DNA from: a virus
Length of the DNA: 26,768 nucleotides
Reading direction: 5' to 3' (one strand)
Virus record (IMG/VR): IMGVR_UViG_3300047560_000324
Span: 1 to 26,768 of that record
A program made the position numbers and the translations under genes. The notes under the pieces were generated by a model. That model searched no databases. It worked only from the letters and a program-made list of their open reading frames with translations, and was not told where the DNA came from. How positions within the stretch are numbered: position 1 is the first letter of the stretch; the number at the start of each line of letters is the position of its first letter. Of the stretch, positions 21,796 to 26,768 are shown piece after piece.

Positions 21796-21995
21796 TTGAA
21801 TACCTCCCAAAATTCTTTCATTGCCAATTCGTAATCCAATACTAACTCTTTAGCTTCTGATATGGTATCAACAATCTGTAATAGTTTGATACCCTCAGGA
21901 TCGTTTTCAATGTAGGCATACTTACCATCTTCGGTAGCAGCACACGCAACATAGTTATCGTCCGAAATATAACAAGTTTTAGTAGCCTGTTTCAT
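21792..21995 (-). CDS. Hypothetical protein, 67 residues
   Basis: A small acidic protein (MKQATKTCYISDDNYVACAA...) predicted to have two or three beta strands followed by a helix (TISEAKELVLDYELAMKEFW). No family is recognised. The start overlaps the end of the nuclease gene by 17 bases and the stop overlaps the next ATG (ATGA), so it sits inside a tightly coupled cluster of small genes. The ribosome site is weak. Confidence 0.6.
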   Translation of the reverse strand: MKQATKTCYISDDNYVACAATEDGKYAYIENDPEGIKLLQIVDTISEAKELVLDYELAMKEFWEVFK

Positions 21996-22653
21996 TTCTA
22001 AACTGTTTCACCTTTCTTGCTAACTCTGGTATATAATCTCTGCGGTTCTTAACAAACACCTGAGGTTGTTCATTATCAACAGATATTAATACCACAATTT
22101 GCTTACATTGCACTCCCGTCATCTCCTCATACATGAGAGAATAGCAGGTACATTGTTCAAAGTAGTTCAAGATCCAATCTTCTCTCTTAGGCTTTAGAGA
22201 AGTCTTAAAGTCAATGATAGAAGGGACGCCATCAAACTCGGCAATACAATCAACTTGACCAGCGAGACCAAGTGTCTCTGAATAGAGCATAGTTTCCAGA
22301 TAGTGAACATTATCAATCCTATTAATGGTAGGTCTAATCTCCAGAAATGCATGTTGCATATCTGGCATTACATCTGGTTCAGTGAGGAATCCTTTCTGAT
22401 TAGAGATATAAGATTCCATAAGAGAATGGAATTTTGTACCTCTGCGGCTTGCTCGTGCCGAGATTTTGTTCGCTTCTTCTTCTCCGACTTTTTTGCGCCA
22501 CTTTGCAATAGAGTCGCCTTTGAAGTGAGATAGAAAAGTCGTAACCGAGGGGAGTTTAGTACCCTTTGGCGAGATATAAAATCGCTTGCCATTATATTCT
22601 TCTCTCTTTAGTTCACATAGAGGGGTTGTGTTTAGGTGGGTAAATGTTTTCAA
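21979..22653 (-). CDS. RecB/Cas4-like PD-(D/E)XK nuclease
   Basis: The 224-residue product has the full motif set of the RecB/Cas4 nuclease group: RGTKFHSLMESY with His75, E120 in a beta strand, GLAGQVDCIAEF with Asp135, PSIIDFKTSLK with Asp148 and Lys150, and QCTCY (Q167-Y171), the QxxxY motif. Phage homologues are usually called exonucleases. No N-terminal helicase or four-cysteine iron-sulphur cluster is evident. The start is TTG at 22653; there is no in-frame ATG until residue 79, and the conserved RFYISPKGTKLPSVTTFL segment needs the earlier start. The TTG overlaps the stop of a 13-codon ORF as TTGA, suggesting that it is translated by coupling. Confidence 0.82.
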   Translation of the reverse strand: MKTFTHLNTTPLCELKREEYNGKRFYISPKGTKLPSVTTFLSHFKGDSIAKWRKKVGEEEANKISARASRRGTKFHSLMESYISNQKGFLTEPDVMPDMQHAFLEIRPTINRIDNVHYLETMLYSETLGLAGQVDCIAEFDGVPSIIDFKTSLKPKREDWILNYFEQCTCYSLMYEEMTGVQCKQIVVLISVDNEQPQVFVKNRRDYIPELARKVKQFRNETGY

Positions 22654-22691
22654 CAGCCCACATCAAAATCATCATCGAGGATTTCGTCCAT
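22650..22691 (-). CDS. Possible 13-residue leader peptide
   Basis: ATG 22691 opens a 13-codon frame, MDEILDDDFDVGC, ending in TGA that overlaps the TTG start of the nuclease gene. CGGAG lies 7 bases upstream, a better site than any before the TTG itself. It could be a coupling leader or an expressed acidic peptide. Its shortness means chance cannot be excluded. Confidence 0.4.
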   Translation of the reverse strand: MDEILDDDFDVGC

Positions 22692-22705
22692 TTTAAAACT
22701 CCGTA

Positions 22706-22738
22706 ATATTGGAGGGAGAATTGCTCTCCCTCCAATAT
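22706..22738 (-). terminator. Strong hairpin between two genes, terminator or mRNA processing site
   Basis: A perfect 14-bp stem, ATATTGGAGGGAGA/TCTCCCTCCAATAT with a 5-base loop, lies 4 bases after the stop of the 61-residue gene. No U run follows on either strand, so intrinsic termination would be inefficient. It may stabilise the upstream message or be cut, and one arm hides a GGAGG sequence. Confidence 0.6.
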
Positions 22739-22742
22739 ATAG

Positions 22743-22928
22743 TCACTGTCCTACGACTGTGATACCTTCTGACGAGAGATAATTTTTAAACTCAACCTCT
22801 TTGTCATTGTTAAACTTGACCCAAAATCTTAGATCATGTCTAGTACCGTCGGCTTGAACATTAGCCATTTGTGTATTGATAAACTCTTTCAATCGTTTAA
22901 TGTATTCATCTTGTGTAATTTGTGTCAT
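22743..22928 (-). CDS. Hypothetical protein, 61 residues
   Basis: The product begins MTQITQDEYIKRLKEFINTQ, an amphipathic helix, and continues with charged, probably beta-rich sequence (LRFWVKFNNDKEVEFKNYLS). No family is recognised. It starts at an ATGA overlap with the PhoH-like gene, with GGAG 11 bases upstream, and is followed by a strong hairpin. Confidence 0.6.
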   Translation of the reverse strand: MTQITQDEYIKRLKEFINTQMANVQADGTRHDLRFWVKFNNDKEVEFKNYLSSEGITVVGQ

Positions 22929-23644
22929 AGTCCCATCTCCGTTTTCTGAATAATATATTCTTTCACAACACCACTTCTCACAATATCTTCAATACCAAAT
23001 TCAATGTGGTCAAAAGATGGCATACGTCTTGTGATGTTCATTAACTCTTTAATACCAGTTTTCTCGTGTGGCTTATGTAGATCAGTCTGACGATAATCAC
23101 CACAGAAGATGATACGAGAATTGTTTCCGATACGTGTCATAACGGTATCAATTTCCTGGAATGTCATATTGTTACATTCGTCCACTATGATAATACTATC
23201 ATTAAATGTCGTTCCACGCAAGAAGGAAGTTGTGGTAAACTCAACTAATTTTTTCATTTTTAAAATCTTCCATCCGTCACCACGACCGAAAAGATCGTCA
23301 CAGATTTCCTGATAAGGTTGTTCATATACTTCCGCTTTTTGCTTTTCAGATCCAGGAAGAAAACCCATATCTCTGGATGGTACAACGGAGCGGATGATAA
23401 CTACCTTCTTATATGTCTCGTCTATTAACACCTCCTTTAGTGCTAGGTATGAGGATAGAAAAGTTTTACCGGTGCCGGCATAACCATGTAGCATTAGATT
23501 AGAACCGTCTTGATATGCGTCCCACACTCTCTGTTGGTTTACTGTTAGTGGTTTAATGTGACGCAGTTCAAAATGATTTCTTTCTGCAATGTTCTCATTA
23601 TTATGTTGCTGATTATGGTTATTTCTTCTCTGCTTTCGTGACAT
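22925..23644 (-). CDS. PhoH-like P-loop ATPase
   Basis: I start at ATG 23644 (MSRKQRRNN...), which has AAAGGT 6 bases upstream, rather than an in-frame GTG at 23674; this gives 239 residues. After a basic, Asn-rich N-terminus (1-20) come LTVNQQRVWDAYQDGSNLML, the Walker A motif GYAGTGKT (54-61), VVIIRSVVPSRDMGFLPGSE (81-100), Walker B IIIVDECNN with Asp155, and a GDYRQTDL sensor-type segment. This is the PhoH family, ATPases related to superfamily 1 helicases and common in T4-like marine phages; the phage role is unsettled, probably RNA- or phosphate-stress-related. A hairpin terminator just upstream separates it from the preceding genes. Confidence 0.92.
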   Translation of the reverse strand: MSRKQRRNNHNQQHNNENIAERNHFELRHIKPLTVNQQRVWDAYQDGSNLMLHGYAGTGKTFLSSYLALKEVLIDETYKKVVIIRSVVPSRDMGFLPGSEKQKAEVYEQPYQEICDDLFGRGDGWKILKMKKLVEFTTTSFLRGTTFNDSIIIVDECNNMTFQEIDTVMTRIGNNSRIIFCGDYRQTDLHKPHEKTGIKELMNITRRMPSFDHIEFGIEDIVRSGVVKEYIIQKTEMGL

Positions 23645-23686
23645 ATATTTACCTTTGTTGTTATTGTTAGTCACATCATCATAACC

Positions 23687-23722
23687 AAAAGAGGTCGAAG
23701 CCTTCTTACGGGCTCGACCTCT
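23687..23722 (-). terminator. Terminator upstream of the PhoH-like gene
   Basis: On the minus strand AGAGGTCGA-GCC pairs with GGC-T-TCGACCTCT (one bulged T, 8-base loop) and is followed by TTTT. It is about 34 bases past the preceding stop. A TTTTT also lies on the plus-strand side, so it could act in both directions. Confidence 0.8.
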
Positions 23723-23755
23723 AAACTTTTTGCTAGTATGTTCGGTTGACAGGGA

Positions 23756-24019
23756 TTAAATCTCCTTAGGAATGTCCCAACGCTTATTAGCAACGGCTTC
23801 TGCACCAGGTACAGCGGACTTAACACGACCAAGAATATACTTTTGAAAATCTGCTGGAGGTTTAGTGACACCAATTGAGACTGGGTCTACAAAGTTTGCT
23901 GATAGGATCATCTGCTCCCAATCAGGTTTGTCATCTAGGTAAGTATCATGTTCAGCCATTGTCATGGTAACAGTAACTTCTTCACCAGTCACTTTGTTTT
24001 TATATGTGTAATTAGGCAT
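23756..24019 (-). CDS. Small conserved phage protein, paralogue A
   Basis: I start at ATG 24019, overlapping the preceding stop as TGATG, not at the in-frame TTG one codon earlier. The 87-residue product begins MPNYTYKNKVTGEEVTVTMT and has MAEHDTYLDDKPDWEQMI. It is clearly related to the next gene upstream over the first 45 residues (MPxYxxxxKxTGExxxVxM, then DTxLDxxPxxE). Similar N-terminal modules ('MPxYxFKNxxTGE') recur in T4-like marine phages; the strand pair resembles a zinc-ribbon-like module that has lost its cysteines. The C-terminus (KPPADFQKYILGRVKSAVPG) is not shared with its paralogue. Function unknown. Confidence 0.7.
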   Translation of the reverse strand: MPNYTYKNKVTGEEVTVTMTMAEHDTYLDDKPDWEQMILSANFVDPVSIGVTKPPADFQKYILGRVKSAVPGAEAVANKRWDIPKEI

Positions 24020-24213
24020 CAATCACGTCCTTTTGGGTCATAGAATGTATTATTGTTTAGACCACCATTCATGTTAGTACCAAGAAACATTGGTGCTGAT
24101 AATAGTTTCTCAAGTTCTGGATGATTGTCCAGAAAGGTATCTAGTTCGGAGACTGACATGAATACGTCGAACACCTCTCCTGTTTGTTTATCACGAAACG
24201 AATATGTTGGCAT
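24019..24213 (-). CDS. Small conserved phage protein, paralogue B
   Basis: The 64-residue frame begins at ATG 24213, which overlaps the stop of the DUF2829 gene as TAATG; longer in-frame starts would run back through that gene. The product starts MPTYSFRDKQTGEVFDVFMS and has VSELDTFLDNHPELEKLLSA, matching the following gene. The end (FLGTNMNGGLNNNTFYDPKG) is short and Asn/Gly-rich, so it looks like the family module without the C-terminal extension of its neighbour. Tandem duplication is the simplest explanation. Function unknown. Confidence 0.7.
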   Translation of the reverse strand: MPTYSFRDKQTGEVFDVFMSVSELDTFLDNHPELEKLLSAPMFLGTNMNGGLNNNTFYDPKGRD

Positions 24214-24428
24214 TAAACCAGAACCCAATCGGTTGCAAGGATATCGGTCTGTGATGCTAACCATGGTACCTGATTATCACATGCCGTTTTCATATAGATA
24301 TAGGGCAATGTCATCTTAGAATGTGCATCAGGAACTTGTAGATTGATCCACATACCCTTGCCATTCCATCCTTCACGGGCAACCTTCTTACCATCTTTCA
24401 ATGCTTCTAATGCTTTACCAAAGTCCAT
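24213..24428 (-). CDS. tad2: DUF2829 protein, Tad2-type anti-Thoeris factor
   Basis: The 71-residue protein is a typical DUF2829 member: MDFGKALEALKDGKKVAREG, WNGKGMWINLQVPD, SKMTLPYIYMKTA, VPWLASQTDILATDWVLV, full-length with no missing block. DUF2829 proteins from Bacillus phages were shown to be Tad2, which binds the gcADPR signal made by the Thoeris ThsB protein and so blocks the ThsA effector. Whether this homologue keeps the binding pocket has not been tested, and some DUF2829 proteins may do something else. GGAG is 9 bases before the ATG. It begins one base after the upstream stop and overlaps paralogue B by one base, so it is part of a translated cluster of small genes. Confidence 0.85.
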   Translation of the reverse strand: MDFGKALEALKDGKKVAREGWNGKGMWINLQVPDAHSKMTLPYIYMKTACDNQVPWLASQTDILATDWVLV

Positions 24429-24429
24429 A

Positions 24430-24975
24430 TTAATTCTCCATTATCCATGATGGTGGCAATGCAGGTGCTTTCCACTTGTGGAGGTGTGCTTTGCCTACCT
24501 TGTAGTAGTTTCGATAGTTTGTAATCGAATTTTCTGATATGATGTATTTAGCATCCATCGCACTAGGTGGCTGGAAGAAATGTTTGATAGGAATGTTATG
24601 TGGAGGAGTCTGTAACACTTTTAGAAGGCCGCTTTGTTCAATCTTATGGACTTTGCCATAGCGACGGGTATATTCTTTACAATGTTCATACAGATAGCAC
24701 CACAGCCAGTTGTAGTTGTTATTAGACTCACGAGCCCAGATAGCAGACGGGTGATTAACATGTGTGGCAGAATATAGAACAATTTCACGGTCATCGTCGA
24801 TGCTCCACCGCTTGATCTTGCGACCAGAGGATGCGTCAATATACTGCACACCGTCTAGCACTCGGTGAGCCGTTGATAGCAACTGGGCAGCCTCAAGGAT
24901 CATCTTGACACAATGCGAGTCAACAGCCCACTCGGCACACACTTTAGGATCAGAATGTAGATAAAAGATATTCAT
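24430..24975 (-). CDS. Conserved phage protein of unknown function
   Basis: The 181-residue protein begins MNIFYLHSDPKVCAEWAVDS, then HCVKMILEAAQLLSTAHRVL, VLYSATHVNHPSAIWARESN, YNWLWCYLYEHCKEYTRRYG and ends with ISENSITNYRNYYKVGKAHL, then HKWKAPALPPSW. I recall this His/Trp-rich family in many T4-like phages as a hypothetical protein; the conserved His residues (HCVKM, THVNHP) and C-terminal YRNYY could be catalytic or metal-binding. It is related in neither length nor motifs to T4 endonuclease V. It overlaps the ligase stop by 4 bases (ATGA). Confidence 0.75.
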   Translation of the reverse strand: MNIFYLHSDPKVCAEWAVDSHCVKMILEAAQLLSTAHRVLDGVQYIDASSGRKIKRWSIDDDREIVLYSATHVNHPSAIWARESNNNYNWLWCYLYEHCKEYTRRYGKVHKIEQSGLLKVLQTPPHNIPIKHFFQPPSAMDAKYIISENSITNYRNYYKVGKAHLHKWKAPALPPSWIMEN

Positions 24976-26078
24976 AGGTCACGCTTGCCTTTCCAGAAAG
25001 CAACAACAACAGGGAAACGAAGTTTGTCATCTTCGGTTTTGTTCTGATATCTTACGGTAACGTCCGTACCGATATATTCATCAGCATTATACAACAGATC
25101 CTTGAGCATGTCAAATGAGCCACGCACTCCGGAAAACTGTGTCGTTCCGTCTTTCAAACGGATTTCGATACGCTTGGCAGCACCTGCCCAGTTACCTTTA
25201 CCTTCTTCGATAGAGACGATTTCAAACTCGTCATCCTCAAACTCTTTATGCTTGATAAGGTTCTTAGAACGCTTACCTTCATAAGGAGAGTCAGGAACAC
25301 GGAGCATTTGACCTTCAAAACCCTGTTCAAGATAATGTGATAACATCGTCTGAACCGATTGTTCATCCTCTATCATATAGGTGTCAACGATACGAGTTGA
25401 AACACTACTTGATAGATTTTGATCTATAAAGTTTTTACGACCTCTAAAGTTTAGATCCATAATAGCATCATAGATCCAATACTGGATCATTTCTTTTGAC
25501 TCTTGCAAATCAGCATCAGTTGGCTTACTCTTACGAGCCAGTGAAATGATCTTCTCAAAATCATTCTTGAGGTCATGGTTATACAATTCACCATCAAGAA
25601 CAACATCAGGATATTTTTGGAAGAATGGTTCTAATACCTTACGAATATGAGGTGCAGATAGAATGGGCTTGCCATTGCGTGACTGCATACCTTCACGAGA
25701 AACAAGACAGCGAACACCATCTAACTTGGGCTGTGAGTAATATGGAAACTTGTTATGCTTCTTGGCATCATACTTGTCAGCCAACATACACTCAAAGAAT
25801 TTAGCACCAAAGTAAATAGACTCACCAACAGAGGTGTGATACTTACCTTGGTTCTGCTTCTTTGTATATTCGGCTTCGACCTCTGCCTTCACCTGCTCGG
25901 CAATAGTCGTCGCATTAGAACGACCAACATTCTTAGCGGTCGGATACTGCCAACCAGAAACTACAATCTTACCTCCTTCGATACCAGAATGTGTGCGATA
26001 CTTTTCATGGTCATACTCCATCCACCACACACGAGGATTACTGTTGGAGTCAATCTTGTATAGTTTCTGTCCATGCAT
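24972..26078 (-). CDS. ATP-dependent DNA ligase with WGR-like N-terminus
   Basis: I start at ATG 26078, 8 bases after AAGGA, rather than the in-frame ATG at 26087 that lies on that site; the product is 368 residues. Residues 1-80 form a WGR-like domain (LYKIDSNSNPRVWWMEYDHE, KNVGRSNATTIAEQVKAEVE). The nucleotidyltransferase core follows: PYYSQPKLDGVRC with adenylated Lys118 (motif I), SRNGKPI, VVLDGELYNHD (motif III), YWIYDAIM, GFEGQMLRVPDSPYEGKRSK (motif IV) and LIKHKEFEDDEFEIV (motif V), then an OB domain. It seals nicks in replicated and repaired DNA. The WGR-ligase arrangement is common in phages of this group; T4 gp30 lacks it. Confidence 0.92.
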   Translation of the reverse strand: MHGQKLYKIDSNSNPRVWWMEYDHEKYRTHSGIEGGKIVVSGWQYPTAKNVGRSNATTIAEQVKAEVEAEYTKKQNQGKYHTSVGESIYFGAKFFECMLADKYDAKKHNKFPYYSQPKLDGVRCLVSREGMQSRNGKPILSAPHIRKVLEPFFQKYPDVVLDGELYNHDLKNDFEKIISLARKSKPTDADLQESKEMIQYWIYDAIMDLNFRGRKNFIDQNLSSSVSTRIVDTYMIEDEQSVQTMLSHYLEQGFEGQMLRVPDSPYEGKRSKNLIKHKEFEDDEFEIVSIEEGKGNWAGAAKRIEIRLKDGTTQFSGVRGSFDMLKDLLYNADEYIGTDVTVRYQNKTEDDKLRFPVVVAFWKGKRDL

Positions 26079-26080
26079 TA

Positions 26081-26446
26081 TTAGCATCCTTCGTCTAAGA
26101 TTTCATGACCAACATCAGGTCCCCAATTAACTTCTCTATGTATCCGTGCTTCACGCTCTTTCAAACTATCGTAAATAAACTCCAACTTTTTATCGGTCGG
26201 CCATCCACTTAGATAGGCGTTCTCACGATCAAACATTTCCAGATATTCTTTTTCTGTGATAACACGGTGAGAAAAGATAACTTCGGAGATATGGTTCTGT
26301 GTAACGTCTGTTAGATTATCATTAAGGTTATCCATACCACATACTACATCATCAAGCGCATAATCATTAGGATCACTGTCAGGCAACTTGATAACGTATG
26401 TGTGGCGGAATGTGGAAACAGTTTCGACTAGGACAAGTTTGCTCAT
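26081..26446 (-). CDS. Conserved phage protein of unknown function
   Basis: The start at ATG 26446 overlaps the previous stop (ATGA), and MSKLVLVETVSTFRHTYVIK is the N-terminus I recall for this family in marine T4-like phages; an in-frame ATG five codons upstream is less likely. The 121-residue product continues with an acidic middle, ISEVIFSHRVITEKEYLEMF and WPTDKKLEFIYDSL, and ends CGC-free at DEGC. The layout suggests a small alpha/beta fold of unknown function. It ends 2 bases before the ligase start, so the genes are probably cotranslated. Confidence 0.7.
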   Translation of the reverse strand: MSKLVLVETVSTFRHTYVIKLPDSDPNDYALDDVVCGMDNLNDNLTDVTQNHISEVIFSHRVITEKEYLEMFDRENAYLSGWPTDKKLEFIYDSLKEREARIHREVNWGPDVGHEILDEGC

Positions 26447-26664
26447 TTTACGTTTTCCCATGTCTGTGTGTTTAGATTTACAGTCTTACCGGTACGAACA
26501 AACAACTCAAAGCACTCCGGACTTTTAATGTTATTGCTTTGCACACACTTTGTCTCAAGGTTATAGTGGTATGTCATGACAGCAGGAATACCAAAGAGCA
26601 TACCAAAGATTAATACTGCTATGGAAGTTAGAAGGGTTTTTCCAAACCAATCATCATTATACAT
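26443..26664 (-). CDS. Small single-pass membrane protein
   Basis: The 73-residue protein has a short acidic N-terminus (MYNDDWFGK), a hydrophobic segment at about 10-31 (TLLTSIAVLIFGMLFGIPAV), and a polar C-terminus with two cysteines (C40 and C51). It therefore looks like a one-span inner-membrane protein. The C-terminal side would be periplasmic if the N-terminal segment stays in, and the cysteines could then form a disulphide; orientation is a guess. No family is recognised. GGAG is 8 bases before the ATG, inside the end of the upstream gene's spacer. Confidence 0.65.
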   Translation of the reverse strand: MYNDDWFGKTLLTSIAVLIFGMLFGIPAVMTYHYNLETKCVQSNNIKSPECFELFVRTGKTVNLNTQTWENVK

Positions 26665-26668
26665 TATA

Positions 26669-26768
26669 TCAACTCCGTTCGATTAAGTCAAGTAGTTCGG
26701 TGAGGAAACGTTCCTCTTGACCACACTGGCCCACAATACCTTCCCAAAGAGGATCAATCTTTGCCGTC
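26669..26768 (-). CDS. C-terminal end of an unidentified gene
   Basis: The minus strand is open from the right edge to TGA at 26671-26669, giving 32 residues that end in ...GQEERFLTELLDLIERS. The start is outside the window. The sequence looks helical and acidic, and resembles no family I can name. Its stop is 4 bases before the next ATG, and the GGAG for that gene overlaps its last codons, the spacing usual in this cluster, which supports it as real. Confidence 0.55.
   Translation of the reverse strand, partial: TAKIDPLWEGIVGQCGQEERFLTELLDLIERS

Noticed and set aside
25755-26063. Plus-strand ORF of 102 codons opposite the DNA ligase
   Set aside because: The opposite strand encodes the conserved WGR-like and ligase N-terminus; the ORF has no ribosome site and no recognisable domain.

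Overview
The window is a stretch of a T4-superfamily myovirus genome. It carries recognisable homologues of T4 baseplate genes 6, 7, 8, 25, 53, 27-like, 5-like, 48, 54 and 26, the head-completion nuclease gp4, and the replication/late-transcription genes 32, 59 and 33. The variants (DUF4815 protein, gp7 built around the C-terminal T4 core, cysteine-free gp32, WGR-type DNA ligase) resemble those of marine and alphaproteobacterial T4-like phages more than T4 itself. The best host clue is a circularly permuted two-piece tmRNA gene whose tag (ANDNNAYEAFALAA) is of the alphaproteobacterial type, so the host is probably an alphaproteobacterium. This is inferred from the sequence and remembered family features; no database was searched.

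Layout. 1-12824 (minus strand): a late virion block transcribed leftward, in the order gp4, an unknown conserved protein, gp53, gp27-like hub, OB-domain spike protein, beta-helix spike tip, gp25, gp6, gp7, gp8 and a DUF4815 protein that runs off the left edge. Genes are packed with TAATG or few-base junctions. 12825-12872: a 48-bp divergent intergenic region. 12873-17897 (plus strand): gp48 and gp54 tube-initiation proteins, gp26 with a probable -1 frameshift extension (gp51-like), and an 859-residue virion protein with a lytic transglycosylase domain and a cysteine amidase-like domain. 17896-17921: a terminator between convergent transcripts. 17929-21113 (minus): gp33, a nucleotidyltransferase-fold protein, gp59, two small proteins and gp32, which has its own perfect sigma70-type promoter. 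21143-21476: the tmRNA and its promoter. 21518-26768 (minus): accessory/early-type genes, including a tiny lipoprotein, a RecB/Cas4-like nuclease, a PhoH-like ATPase, two tandem paralogues, a DUF2829/Tad2 anti-Thoeris protein, a DNA ligase and several small unknown genes.

How they work together. The left two thirds build the baseplate, tail-tube initiation platform and cell-puncturing hub. In T4 one protein (gp5) supplies the OB domain, lysozyme and beta-helix needle; here the OB and needle parts are separate adjacent genes, and peptidoglycan cleavage appears to have moved to the 859-residue protein. gp32 and gp59 act at the replication fork, and gp33 links replication to late transcription. 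The tmRNA, Tad2 and lipoprotein look like host-takeover or defence-evasion functions. The most notable observations are the phage-encoded permuted tmRNA, the UUUUUUU frameshift joining gp26 to gp51, the split spike, and the palindrome inside the gp32 promoter.
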